From Sanderia malayensis (taxonomy: Eukaryota > Cnidaria > Scyphozoa > Semaeostomeae > Pelagiidae): a stretch of 64,000 nt of DNA. The position numbers and the translations under genes are program-made. The notes beneath the pieces are model-generated. The model was not told the DNA's origin and made no database searches. It worked only from the letters and a program-made list of their open reading frames with translations. Shown piece by piece: positions 32,548 through 44,982 of the stretch (the first letter of the stretch is position 1; each line of letters begins with the position of its first letter). The stretch covers positions 62,001 to 126,000 of the forward strand of contig RQOL01000537.1 of the NCBI GenBank assembly GCA_013076295.1, written 5' to 3'.

Positions 32548-35500
32548 ATGGCGGACGTTAAGTTTCTTGCTCCAATTATTTTTGTGTGTATTTCAGTATC
32601 AATCTATCAATTTACACTGAAAATTGAACAAAACAACTTTCCAAGACATGGGGAACCTGCGAACACCTTCTTTGCTGATCCAGGGTCAGTTAAAGCTGGA
32701 TTTGGGTTTCTAAATATGCATTACCCAAGAATCAAAAATCGGCCTAACTGGAAATCGACAAGGAATCGACAATGTTGCTTCTTGATGCTGGTACTTCTAC
32801 AATGCGGTGATATAAATGTAAATCCAGGCCCAGCTAAATATCCATGTGGGGTGTGTGATAAAGCAGTGGCATTAAACCACAGAGCAATTAACTGTGATGA
32901 ATGTGAATTTTGGGTGCATATCAAATGTATAGGCCTATCTGGTAAAGATTATGAGAAGTTACATGGCACAGATTTCACATGGATTTGCTACAAGTGTAGT
33001 TGTCCAAATTTCACAGATAGTTTCTTTGATGATCTTTTTGAATCAGAAAACTCATTCAGTGTACTGAATTCAATAGAAGAGGAGGACAGCCAAACTACTA
33101 AAAACACAAGCCAAAGTACTAAATTTGGCCCTGATCATCAAAACTCTGGAGAAAATGGTAAAACAGAAAAGCCTAAAGCTGATAAACCAAGGTATGTTCG
33201 AATAATGACAGTGAACTGCAGAAGCCTAAGATCTGAGAAGAAAAGAAATGATTTGGTAGAACTTATCACACTACATGAACCAGACATAATATGTGGTACA
33301 GAATCACATCTTGACATGCACTACAGTTCAAGTGAAGTATTCCCAAGCATGTTTGATATAGTTAGGAAAGATAGAGTTGAAGGAGGGGGAGGTGTGTTTA
33401 TAGCTACACATAAAAAATTGTTAGCAGCTGAAGAGAAAGGCTGTGAATCTGACTGTGAAGCAAAATGGGTTAAGGTTTCCCTGCAAGGCTCCAAACCACT
33501 GTTCATTGGAAGCTTTTATAGACAACCAAGTAGGGACATACAACCCTTAACTGAACTAGACAAGTCACTGAAAAGCTTAGTACAAGCAAGCCAAAGTACT
33601 CCAAATATAGTGCTGACTGGTGATTTTAATGCCCCTGATATTAACTGGAGTGACTGTATAGTAAAACAAAATCCTGAATATGGCTATGAGCTAAATCAAG
33701 CACTTATTGATATAATGAATGACCATGATCTAGTCCAAAATAACCAAAAGCCAACCAGGCTAGATGCCACCTTGGACTTGCTATTTGCAACAAATCCAGA
33801 TCTGGTCAAAAAGATAGATGTTTGTCAGGGCATGAGTGATCACATGATACTGTTGACAGATATTCAAGTAAATGTGAAATTATCCAGGAAAAAAGCCCGC
33901 AAGATTTATATCTACCGTAAAGGCAATATGGAAAATGTGAAGGATGACATGAGGGAACTACTAAATGAGCTTCAAGGAGATAAATCAGTGGAGGATCTTT
34001 GGAATTTGTTTTCATCAAAACTTTTAAGCTCAATTACGAAAAACATACCAACAAAAATGATGTCAGAAAGGTGGAACATTCCATGGATGACGAATTCAGT
34101 TCGAAGGATGATTAGAAAAAAGCAAAGACTGTACAATAAAGCAAAGCGATCAAGAAGGGAAGAGGACTGGAAGATATTTAAGCTTTGAGAAAAGCAATAA
34201 AGACAGAACTAACAAAGGCACACAATGACTATGTTTTGGGGCTACTTGACATCAAGGAATCAAATGATGAAACTGTACAAGGCTACTCAGTGTCGAAAAA
34301 GTTCTGGTCTTACATTCGCTCAAAGAGAAAAGACGTGTTAGGGGTAGGAGTGCTGAGGAAAGAAGGAAAAGACATTACTAATGCTAAGGATAAAGCAGAA
34401 GTTCTGAATCAGCAATATGCTTCTGTATTCACAAAGGAAAATACAAATAGCTTGCCGAGCATTGGAGATAGTCAGTTTCCAACAATTAGCAACCTTGAGA
34501 TTGAAAGTCAAGGTATTGCTAAGCTACTATCTAATTTGGACCCAAAGAAAGCCAATGGCCCTGATCAGCTACCAACAAGAGTTCTTAAGGAGGCAGCCAC
34601 AGAAATTGCCCCCATTTTAAGATATATTTTTATTAAGTCATTAGAATCAGGAATCGTACCACAAGCCTGGAGGAATGCAAATGTTGTACCAGTATACAAG
34701 GGAAAAGGGTCAAAACAAGTAGCAGCCAACTATAGACCAGTCTCCCTAACTTCTGTCTGTTGTAAAACTCTAGAGCACATAATATTCAAGCACATCATGA
34801 ATCACTGTGATAAAGAACAAATTATTGTAGATGAGCAGCATGGATTTCGTTCCAAGAGGTCATGTGAAACACAGTTAATTACAGCTCTAGAAGACATAGC
34901 AAGGAAAAGAAACATGGGTAGCAATGTGGATATTCTGATCTTAGATTTCAGTAAGGCTTTTGACACTGTTCCACATGGAAGATTAATGTCAAAGTTAGAC
35001 CATTATGGAATAAAGAGATCAACTGATATTGGAAGGTGGATCAGTGCTTGGTTATGGGACCGAAATCAGCAGGTAGTTGTTGATGGTGAGGTTTCAAGTT
35101 CTGTTAAAGTTGAGTCAGGTGTGCCCCAGGGGACAGTGCTGGGCCCCTTGTTATTCCTGCTCTTTATAAATGATATCACTATGCAAATTGACTCCCATCT
35201 AAGACTATTTGCTGACGACTGTCTGTTATACGAAGAAGTGAATGATTCAGTTATGGCTGAAAACCTTCAAAGGAACCTTCATTTGTTGGGACAGTGGGCA
35301 GAGAAATGGAAAATGTCGTTTAATGTTTCTAAATGCTACCACATGTCAATAGGACCAAAGGGAAATATTCCAGCGTTCGAATATAAGTTGAATGGTGAAA
35401 TTCTGAAAGAAGTAACCCATCATGCCTATCTTGGAATTGAGATTGACTGTAAATTAAAATGGGAGGAACACGTCACAAAAATAGTCAGTAAAGGCAACAG

Positions 35501-36001
35501 ATCATTGGCGTTCTTAAGGAGAAATCTCGGGATGTGCCCAAAGAACATAAAATGCGCAGCATACTTTACTCTAGTACGTCCACATTTGGAATATTCAGCA
35601 TGTGCATGGGATCCATATCTAAAGGGCCAGAAAGACAAAATCGAGAAAGTGCAGAAGAAGGCTGCAAGATTTGTGGAAAATAATCACTGCAGAGAAACAG
35701 GCACAATGACCAACATGCTGGAGGACTTACGCTGGCCAACTTTGGAGACACGTAGGAAATATATATGCGCCTTATAATGTTCTATAAAATTGTTAACAAT
35801 GAGATTGACATGAAACTTCCTTCATACGTTATGGAACAAAGAAAGGCTACAAGAAGCAGCGGAACAAATTCCAAGAACTTTATTAATTTACAACCAAGAT
35901 TGGACTGTTACAAATTTTCCTTTTTTACAAGAACAATCAAAGAATGGAACATGCTCCCACCTGACCTTAAATGTCAGAACACGTTTAGTATATTAAAGTA
36001 G
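32548..36001 (+). pseudogene. L2/CR1-type LINE: 2A-like motif, PHD, endonuclease, reverse transcriptase
   Basis: The first frame (32548-34188, 546 codons) starts MADVKFLAPIIFVCISVSIY, with a hydrophobic N-terminal segment. A 2A-like motif GDINVNPGP follows at residues 87-95, a PHD-type C4HC3 finger at about 97-152, and an AP endonuclease with TGDFNAPDINW and GMSDHMIL. A one-base slip at 34184-34188 moves to the second frame, which holds the reverse transcriptase: ANGPDQLPTRVLKEA, LILDFSKAFDTVPH, SGVPQGTVLGPLLF and the catalytic FADD. A second slip near 35770 leads to the C-terminus (LIMFYKIVNNEIDM) ending at 36001. All catalytic signatures are present, so only two small indels separate it from an open element. 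An ATTT-repeat tail follows. Confidence 0.9.
32806..32832 (+). other. 2A-like ribosome-skipping motif in the LINE
   Basis: Codons for GDINVNPGP preceded by LMLVLLQC. The canonical motif is D-(V/I)-E-x-N-P-G-P; here Asn replaces Glu. Skipping would occur between the last Gly and Pro, releasing a 94-residue leader with a hydrophobic N-terminus from the PHD-EN-RT protein. Confidence 0.7.
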
Positions 36002-36031
36002 CTTTAAGAAGACATTTAAAATTAGATTAAA

Positions 36032-36079
36032 ATTTATTTATTTATTTATTTATTCATTTATTTATTTATTATTTTATTT
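36032..36079 (+). repeat. (ATTT)n tail of the LINE
   Basis: About a dozen near-perfect TTTA units right after the LINE 3' end. They are followed by a small stem-forming ATCAGT...ACTGAT segment (about 36083-36115). Confidence 0.85.
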
Positions 36080-36129
36080 CATCAGTGTGATACCCATTGC
36101 GGGTTTTACTGATTATAGTGATAGAATAG

Positions 36130-36747
36130 AATTAGAATTAGTGAAACCCTTGAAGTTAATTCAACTTGCAGTATGTGCTTGTATTGGTTGATGAGATAAA
36201 AGGTCTTGAAGAAGAATGTTTTCGAAGATAGATGAGTTGTCAAAATGTTCATGATGTAGTTTTCAAGGTTAGTTTGTTATTAATTATAAGAAGTTGAAAT
36301 CTTCATATAGTAAAAAAATATCCAAGAATATCGTAGTTTTAAGAATGAAAATAATTGCGTGATTACTCTTTGTGATATTAACGACTTTCTGATAATGAAC
36401 CTTTCGAATCACTTGTAACTTTTGCCTCCTTATCAAAACGAAGGCAAAGGTGTTATGAAATATATACATCAATAACATTGCATAATCTGGGAATGCTTGA
36501 TCTCTACAGGTATCAAGTCTTCTTGTTGTTGCCCTGTCACAATTGAACATTTTGGCAAATTGAAATCTTATTGTGTCAGTGAATAGAACCCTTGCACAAT
36601 TCATTTTCAACGCGAGGCTCAAATTTGAGAATGAGGTGATAGGTGTAGTGAATTTTAACTTAACCTTAGGTGACTGACCCGACAACTGGTATATTTTCCG
36701 AAACTTGTTTTATTTCTTGCTCAGTATTGGAGTTTTAGTTAATAAGT
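36130..36747. other. No gene seen
   Basis: Sequence between the LINE tail and the THAP start. A 133-codon minus-strand frame at 36284-36685 has no recognisable content. Confidence 0.4.
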
Positions 36748-38259
36748 ATGGCTGCAAATAATAACAAAGAGACTGTTAATGTCCAAGTGAGGAAGAAGTC
36801 GTCTTTAGGTAAACAATGTGCTGCTTTTGGGTACAATTACATGTAAAAATACGATGGAACTGCTATGGGCCTATATTTCTTCAGATTCCCCCAGAAGAAC
36901 CCCGAAAAGAGATTGTGGTGCAATCTAATAAAGCGTGTGGATGGCTTCGATGGCTTTAAAGTGACAAATAATAGATTTCTGTGCCAAGATCACTTTCTAG
37001 ATTCTGAAATAAAGCAAGGCCCATGTCATTAGAACTTAGTTTCTGGCGCAGTCCCATCATTGAAACTCTTCAACACAGATGCAGCATCTAAGGACAGACA
37101 ACCTAAACGCTAGCTCCTAAAGATTGCAGTGCGTATATTGATATCCAACCATCTCCTTCTTCTGCAACAGAAATCTGTGACATTGATGATTCTCTCTTGC
37201 AAAATGTTTCTCAATTTGTGACGTCTTCAACACAGACCATCAATCTTCAGCAGAAAGTTGAGGAACTTTCTTCTCAGCTCGCCCAGTTCAATGCTGATTT
37301 GTCTGTGGCAAAAAAGGCACTGTTCTCCATTGGCAAGTTGCAAAATGATGACTCTGCTTTTAAGTTTTACACTGCCTTCCCAAATTATTCTTCTCTTCTT
37401 TCTGTCTTCGAAGATCTGGAACCCAAATTTGAAAGTATCTCTTACTGGCATGGCCCAAAGTCCCAACAAGCATCTGCAGAAAAGCAAGATGGTGACAAGA
37501 AACGTGGCTGCAAAAGAGTTCTTCCTAATTTTGAAGCATTCATTCTTGTTTTGATGCGTCTTAAAGTTGGCTTGTTTTTTAATAATCTTGGAGATAGATT
37601 TGGTATCTCAACCCGTCATGCTTCAAGAGTCCTTACCACTTGGATCAATTTTTTATATCATAAATTACCTCTTCTTTTCCCCTTTCCTTCGAAAGAACTT
37701 GTGCAGAAATTAATGCCTGATGAGTTCAAGACATATCCATCCACCAGGGTGATTATTGATTGCACTGAAATTTTCATAGAGGTTCCTTCTTGCATGAAAG
37801 CTCAGTCGCAAAAATGGTCCCAGTATAAGCACCACTTGGAACGCTTTGATTGGTATTTCTCCCACTGGTGCTATTACATTTGTGTCGAAACTCTGGTCTG
37901 GACGTGTTTCTGATAAAAACATTACAGAAAAATGTGGCATTTTATCTCTTCTTGAGCCTGGCGACAATGTGATGGCAGATCGAGGATTTGACATAGCTGA
38001 TATTCTACCAACTTGTGTCACCCTGAATATTAAAGGTACTCGTGGTAAGCTGACACCCAAAGAAAGTGAAGAAACAGACCGGATAGCAGCTGTTAGAATA
38101 CACGTAGAAGGAACAATTGGTAGAATCAAGAACTTTCATATCCTTGATGGTGTTCTGCCTTTATCTTCGCATCCAATGGCTGATCAAATTTTTAGAGTAT
38201 GCTGCTTGTTAACAAGTTTCTTGCCCTTCTTAGTAATGCCTTCAAGTCGCAATAAGTAA
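36748..38259 (+). pseudogene. THAP/DDE_4 transposase
   Basis: The ATG at 36748 opens a THAP domain: LGKQCAAFGYNYM (the second Cys is replaced), YFFRFPQKNPEKRLW, LCQDHF and VPSLKLF. An early stop follows the altered Cys region. After a shift near 37110 the frame runs through a coiled-coil-like segment (QQKVEELSSQLAQFNADLSV) and a helix-turn-helix-like block (LGDRFGISTRHASRVLTTW) to the first Asp in VIIDCTEIF. About four bases are missing at 37830-37845. The next frame holds GISPTGAITFVSKLW, the second Asp in MADRGFD and the Glu in IHVEGTIGRIKNF, ending near 38259. All three catalytic residues survive, but the gene is broken in at least three places. Confidence 0.85.
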
Positions 38260-38289
38260 TAATTAATTAAATATATAAATGTATATGTG

Positions 38290-38521
38290 CCAAATTTATA
38301 TGTATTTGTATACTTTAGCAATATATAATAATCTAAGTAACCATATATCTGAACTATTCTTAGTTGCCAAATGTATATGTAGTCGTATACTCTAGCAAGA
38401 TATAATAATCTAAGCAACCATATATCTTAACTATTCTTAGCTGCCCATACCTATATGTATTCGTACACTTTAGCAATATATAATAATCTAAGTAACAATA
38501 TATCTTAAATATTCTTAGTTG
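38290..38521. repeat. 77-bp AT-rich tandem repeat, three copies
   Basis: Units start at 38290, 38367 and 38444 and share ATATGTATTYGTA, CTTTAGCAATATATAATAAT and AACTATTCTTAG. The period is 77-78 bp. Confidence 0.85.
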
Positions 38522-38691
38522 CTCACGCTATGACGAGTGTCAATTGCAAAAGGTTTTAGTTATCTAGTATTTGCAATGTTACCACTATTCCTCGAAATAT
38601 TACATTTTTGTATTTCCAAACATTTATTTAACAATATATATAATAACCTTTGCTTTCTTACACATGTGTTTTATAAACTTAATATAAATAC

Positions 38692-40533
38692 TCAAGAAGA
38701 AAACTTCCGCCAACCATCATGGATGTATAACTGTTGTTCTCTCTTGACCCGTTTGGTGAAAAACTCTGGTAATACAGCTTTACAATAGAAATGATACAGT
38801 TGGGGAAGAATGGATGACTGGATAAAATCAGCATCATATTCAATGGACGTGATAAATAATGGCTCATGATCACCAAACCATACAACAAGATCAACTCTGT
38901 CCAAACAAGAACAAAACATCTGCCCTTGAATTTGGTAATAATAAGGATGATTCTTCTTAAGGTCGATCTTTGACGTTCTTGTGCGAAAGAAATGCTTGTC
39001 AGCAAGTGCATCTTCAAGAGAAGTGGAAAATTTTGAAAATTGACACTTTATTTCAAGTCCCCAGGAAATGTTACCATGTCGAACTATACCATCTAAAGAT
39101 GCACCAAGAAAAGAACGAGATTTAGAAATGATGAGGCCTGGCTTTCTACGGATACATGGCAATGGGCTTTATTCATCTTATCCAAATACAAAGAACGAAC
39201 ATGTGGTTCATGCATTTTCCATGTCTTGTACTGGCAGAAGAAAACTCAGAGTAAAACATTGATTTCAATTTCGATGAGGGTTCCACTCTATTGACTGCAG
39301 CTGAGTAAAAATTGGATGCAGTTATCCTATATAATCTGTGTGCTTCCAGGCATCATTGGATGATTGGCCACGGGTGGACTTTTCAATTTCAATAATCTGT
39401 GATGAGTCCAGAATCAAATGAGACTGAGCATAGAATTCTATCATGTTTTTAAAATTAGCACAAGATATATCATAATCATCAGTGAAGATTACAGGATCAG
39501 CGAGATTGGCAACAGATAATTCAACAAAGGATTCTTCAAATGGAGAGTCCAATGCATCAACCACTTCGGCAATAATGGATGTATCACTTGACGGCTGTAT
39601 GTCAGGCATGGATGAAAGGCAAAAAAACAACTGTTGGGTATGGATGAAGCAAGGCCAATCTTTAACTTTTCGAAGGGTTCTTCATGCAGTTGGCAATCTT
39701 TGGTTCTATGTGGGTCATGTTGATGGACTGGTTTTTTTACTAAAGTGTTATCACTTCCAAATTTTATTTTGTGGATTATTATCTGCTCAATAGAAGCAGG
39801 AGAAACTGAAGTTGAAGATGAAGGACCATTCCAAGCAGATACCTTAGAAGTACAAAAGACTGGTTGTGGGCAGCTTTGATAACCTTCTCAATTAAAATCT
39901 TCAAGTGCAAAAAGGACACAACCAACATGATTACAGTTGCCAAAACCAGATAAACCAGAACAGCAGGGCATGTACAAGCTGCACAAGAAACCTCACCAGA
40001 ATCAGAAGACAAAACAACAATAACTTTATACAAGACATTCTTCGTTGACGCTTTCATACACATATCAAAATATGGTTGAACTTGCATCTTTTGCCACAGA
40101 GAACGAATCTGATATATCCTTCCATAAAGAACTGGAAGGATTTCAGCTTTTTATATGAAGTGCTCTTCAATTAAATATGCTTGAACTTCATTGTTCGGAT
40201 CACAAGATAGTCGTACAGCTGGAAAGAGAAGATTGGTGTGCCAGTGGGATCAGATGTCCATGGTAAATGACTGCATCTATTTTTCATGATATCTTCATAT
40301 TTGCAATACGCATCAATTGATGAAGGTGTTACAGAACATGAATTATATTCTTCTTGCTTCTTTATCCGAGAAAGAATGGCATACGCCCTCAGAATGAGGT
40401 CCGCTTTTGAGCCAGAAATTTTCTCTTTATAAGCAACTAAGATCGCTTTCAATTCCTTCACAGTTAACTTCCTCAAATCGTCCAGACAATTAACTAACTT
40501 ATCCTCCAGTAACAATGCTCTGAATTGATCCAT
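38692..40533 (-). pseudogene. SAP - SWIM - YqaJ nuclease gene, several frameshifts
   Basis: On minus from MDQFRALLLEDK at 40533. A SAP DNA-binding helix pair (LTVKELKAILVAYKEKISG) comes first. A SWIM-type zinc motif follows near 39930-40000 (SGEVSCAACTCPA, then after a one-base shift GNCNHVGCVLFALEDF). Next come IEIEKSTRGQSS and HRLYRITASNFYSAA near 39330-39400, then the YqaJ core SFLGASLDGIV, GLEIKCQFSKF and YYYQIQGQM. The nuclease Asp, Glu and Lys are retained. The order SAP-SWIM-nuclease suggests a DNA-bound nuclease of mobile-element origin. Reading is broken near 40170, 39980, 39350 and 39200. Confidence 0.75.
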
Positions 40534-40839
40534 GTTTTTAAATAAAACAGGGAAATAAATCAAGCGACAATTAATAGTTTGCGGTGTTCACTTCGGTAGC
40601 TGCAGGTAAATCTAAATCTACTACTCGCGTTGAAAATGAATTGTGGAAGGGGTCTGTTACAACTTTTGCCACCTTATGGCGATGGATTAAATACTTATAC
40701 AGATGTAAGATGTATGCTGTTATGAAATAAAAAGGAAAGTTTAAAAGTTTGTCCTCCACATTCGATGTTGAATGAAATTTTATATTTTTGCAAATATATC
40801 CTGTACTGGAGTCTTCTAAAATCAAAGGTTCATAATTAT

Positions 40840-41820
40840 GACCTCGTTTCAAATATTGAATTTTGCTTGAAGCTGTTTGTGACCCGTCTGGATGGCTATG
40901 GCACTAAAAGGTTTCAGTTCTTTATCTGCGTTGTCCTATTTTTGGGAATTTCACAAAGTTTTCGAAATTGTCAAAAACTTCCATACTGAAGGCTTAAAGT
41001 TTGGCGCTTAATAGCTTTGGCCTCTTTTGAGATTTGTACACAAGAGCAATGTCACATATGTATGGTCATGGGATATATGGGTGCAATATGCATGGAAGGT
41101 TTATCATGAACATTCAATTTTTTGCAATTTCTTCAATTTTCGCCAATTTTCTGCAAAACTGAAGCCTTATAATTTCCAACCTTTATAACCATGAAACCAG
41201 TGAGTTTCAGTGCTCTATGTCTTTTTTATCATTTTTAAACTTTGGTAAAATTTTGAAAATTGTCAAAAGCTTGCATACTCAAGCCTTATAAATTTAACAC
41301 CTAGTAACTTTGGCCTCGTTTGCCATATCTCCACAACAGCAATGTCAGATCTGTATGCTCAGGATATGTATAGGTGGGAAATGTTTCAAAGGTTTATGGT
41401 CAATATTCGATTTTGGATTATTTCTTCTATTTTTGTGAATATTCTCCATGCTCAAGCCATGTAAACGCATATAAGTATGGCCTCCTTTTGAATATTGAAT
41501 TTTCCTTGAGGATGTGTGTGGGGCGTCCGGACAGATCTCATAACAGAAAGTTTCAGATCTTTATCTGTCTTGTGCTGTTTTTTGAGACTTTCACAAACTC
41601 TTGTAAATTGTGAAAAACTTCCATACTGAAGCCTTATAAATTTGGCACCTAATAACTTTGGTCTCGTTTAGGATATGCACACAACAGCAATGTGAGATCT
41701 GCATGGTCAGGGCCTGCATAGGTGCCAAAAGTTTTATATGTTTTTGGTGAAGATTGGAATTTTAGTTATTTATTCAATGTTCGCAAATGTTCTCCCATAC
41801 TGAAGCCAAATAATTTTTGA
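40840..41820. repeat. Degenerate tandem repeat, about 170/340-bp period
   Basis: Blocks around ATACTGAAGCCTTATAAATTT recur at about 40983, 41153, 41272, 41447, 41621 and 41803. CACAACAGCAATGTGAGATCTG-like segments and a longer GAATATTGAATTTTSCTTGA block (40855 and 41490) recur as well. Copies are 70-80 per cent alike by eye. No gene is supported here. Confidence 0.65.
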
Positions 41821-42956
41821 CGCAAGTATTTGCTGCCTTGTTTCCGAAGAAGAAAAGGAGTGTTTTTCAGAATGGTCTGCCGTACACTAGTCATGATATA
41901 TATTTTTCTCATCTCGGTAACTTGATGATGCTTTCTACAGGATGATGGCCTAAATGGCCCCATACTGACGTCAATAAACCTCAACGGGTTGTAACTTTAG
42001 CTTAAATCTGAGAAAGAGGCTGAACTTTGGTGACCTGTTATAGAACCTTGGTATGTACTACGCCCTGGAATATCAGAGCTAAATATTTCAAACTCTAGCA
42101 AGGACCCAAGCTGAAAGTTTGATTTTAGTACTGAACACAGAGAACCTTTTGTTTAAATTGCCATTGCATGGAAACGAGGTCGCGAAAAATAATTTCTGCA
42201 ATAGATCGTTTTTCGGCCCGTTCTCAAAAAACAAGCTTTCTGTGAACAGATTTAAAAATTTCACTACAGTCATGATAATATTATTGTACAATAATGACAA
42301 GGTCAAAGAGCTTTCAGCTTATAAGAGTTTACTGCTTTACATTAGAATTGATACAAATAGTAAAGTTGTACTCCATAAAGCACGTTGACACTATCCGAAG
42401 GTTACCGGTTCAAGGTTATTTTAAAGGTTAATATAGTCACATAGACATATTATCCGAAAAGGCTACTAAAAAAGGTCACATAGACATAATTAACATCACT
42501 GTTGGGCTCCTCCAAGTTTCCCAGTAATGCTGAAAGAATGCTGCAATGTGTTAAAGGAAAAAGTAGCACATCTGCAACAGAAAATCAGTAAACTCTTCCT
42601 TGGCACCAAATTCATCTCCAGCCACAATCTTTGAATAAGGAAAGGCAATTTGTAAGCACATTGGGCGTCAAGGGCAGTTTTGTTTTAAGGCCATTATTGG
42701 TACCTCATCTCAAATGCCCAAACTGTGGAGGCAATTAGTCCATGGTGGCCGAGGTTTGCCACAATGATTTTGTTGCAATTTTTTAAAAATCTTTTGCTTT
42801 TCTTTTTTATTTTTATAAACTTGTTCTCATGCTTCTTATTTGGATGCACAAAATGAAGAAAATTATTTTAAAATTTATAAATTCTAAAATTATCGCAAAT
42901 TTTGATTCACAAATTAAGTAAAAATTATTTATCTTGAAAAATAAATAAAATCAAAA
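41821..42956. other. No gene seen
   Basis: AT-rich. AGGTCACATAGACATA-like words recur near 42433 and 42473. Open frames are short and without motifs. Confidence 0.4.
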
Positions 42957-44353
42957 ATGTTTTCGAATGAAAATGAAAAAATTCTCTTGCCAAGGCGAAA
43001 GAGTTGCCATAGTATACCAGAATCCCTTGCTTTCCAATGTGGCTATGTTTTGGCGCCACAAGTTCTCCTTGGTTTAGCACTTGAAAACAAGATGTCAGAA
43101 CCACCCCCCATCAAAGAGATGGAAGTATTTCAAAAAAGAAATGAAAGACAAACCTCTAAAGCAAGGTAAGATTGCCCAAGGAGATCTGGCGAATAAAAAA
43201 TAGAGGAGCTGATAGTTTAGCGTTTAAGTTCCACGCTTTCTGGCAAAGCCCAGAAATTCCAAAGAATTGAACATTGAGAGTTGACAATTGAGTTGACAAT
43301 CCCTTGCATTAAAAACGCCTGTTTGGAAGACTTTCGTGACAGAGTTGTTGAGGGAATGGCATGTGATATTCTTGCTAGTGAGCAAGGACCTTCCTCAAGG
43401 GTCGTTGGGCGAAATCCCAACAAGAAATTGATACATGTCCGCTTTCTTAAGAATGATCTGCAGACAAATTCCAGTGATGAGTTTCTTGGGATTAGTAATT
43501 TTTCTACAGAAGACGTGACTCAAGTTAGAAAAGAAAGGGAACAAGGTTCTTGATGCTTGTCAAGCAGCAGTAATTTGAATATGAAAAAGCAAGCAGTGAT
43601 GGAGTTGATATTCCGAAAAGTCTATCCATTTCTGTAATGCTCAAACGTGGCAGGTCATTAGACAAGGAGGTTACTCCAGTTGAATTTTCAAGTTTGATAT
43701 TCATTTCCAAGCTTTGTCTCAAATTGAGAGCCAGATAGTTAAATTTATGATAGAGGAAAAGGAATTTGCCGAAGGTGGTTTCCGTCCTGCATTCAAAGCC
43801 ACCAGTTCTTGCAAAGAATTTACTGGAGCATGGGTAATGACAAAATACCACGAAGAAACAATGAAATGAATACAGAAAATGTGTGCAAATGAGCAGCTCG
43901 GCAAAATACTTAGCAGAGCTATTTAAAAACCACATTGAGGAAAGAGTTGTTAAATTTGGTGAGGTATTTGTTTAAAACGAACTTTACCTTGGTAAGCTTC
44001 CATCTAGTGACTATGTTGTTTTTGAAAGATTTATTGTGGGCATATTTGAAAAGTATATAAACAACACTGGTAGATCAGTCACAACCATAAATGGTTTTAA
44101 GAATGAAAAAGTCAAATAGGCTGAATGCTGTTTTCATTTTACATATCAGAAATCCAATAAAGAACTCTTTGTTGTTGACATCAAGCGAATTGGGTATAAA
44201 TTATGTGACCCTGAAATAGCAACAACTGTTTTAAAAGAGAATGATGAGTTTCTTTTCTGTGCATGTAATTTGTCACAATACGCAATTGATACATTTAAGG
44301 CTGAACATGACTGTAATGAATTCTGTACTGCATTGGGACTTCAGAAACTATAG
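42957..44353 (+). pseudogene. Alpha-kinase-like gene, copy B
   Basis: An exon ending at 43165 with a GTAAG donor encodes PESLAFQCGYVLAPQVLLG. The next block (43281 on) has MACDILASEQGPSSRVVG, shared with copy A. Around 43745-43830 it reads EEKEFAEGGFRPAFKATSS, then AWVMTKY, the alpha-kinase nucleotide-binding lobe. The C-lobe, in other frames, has ECCFHFTYQKSNKELFVVDI, IKRIGYKLCDPEIAT and the zinc-binding tail HDCNEFCTALGLQKL ending at 44353. At least four stops or shifts interrupt it (near 43560, 43735, 43868 and 43975). It is more complete than copy A and confirms the family. Confidence 0.7.
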
Positions 44354-44982
44354 TTTATTTCATATGATCCAGGGTGCCAGAGGCACAGGGGCAGCGGGGT
44401 TGCTGCCCTATTGGTATGGTGGAAGCACAGGGGTAGAAAATTGCCCTTTCTACTCTTCCTGCCGCGCCGCTTTTTTGAACCAATCTTCTGTCACGGGATG
44501 TCCTGGAAATACAATTTATGACATAAATCAATCCTGTGTTGTACATTTATGCATTTCACTTTTTTCCCAATAAGCAACTGAACTCAGGCTCTGGTCCCAG
44601 CCCCTCAAAGTTGCAATTCATTTCGCTAAAAATCAAAAACTGGCTACAGCCCCCTGCCCCAAAACCCTGTTTATGCTTATTCGCATGTTCCCAGCAAGAG
44701 GAAACTAGAAACGCAATCCCAGAATGTCATTTCTTTCATTGAATGCTAATTTGCAGAAAAACTAACCTCAATCCAGGCAAGTTGCTTCTTGGAAAAAACA
44801 TATTCAGAATTCCCTTTAAAGTTGTTCCCTTTAAAGTTCCAAACAGTCGACAGGGAATTTTGTCATTCTGAATAATGGAAGTCTTGCCATATACCAATTC
44901 GACAGGGTGCAACAATACAGGGGGTAGGCCGTCCAAAGTTTGCTATCAAAAAAGAAACTATGATTTAATTTCGTGATCTCAG
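44354..44982. other. No gene seen
   Basis: Contains inverted GGGGCAGCGGGGTTGCTGC-like and CCCCTGCCCC segments but no supported coding region. Confidence 0.35.

Noticed and set aside
34181..34195. Programmed -1 frameshift between the LINE endonuclease and reverse transcriptase frames
   Set aside because: No slippery heptamer or downstream structure is evident, and a second similar break occurs near 35770. Two single-base indels are simpler.
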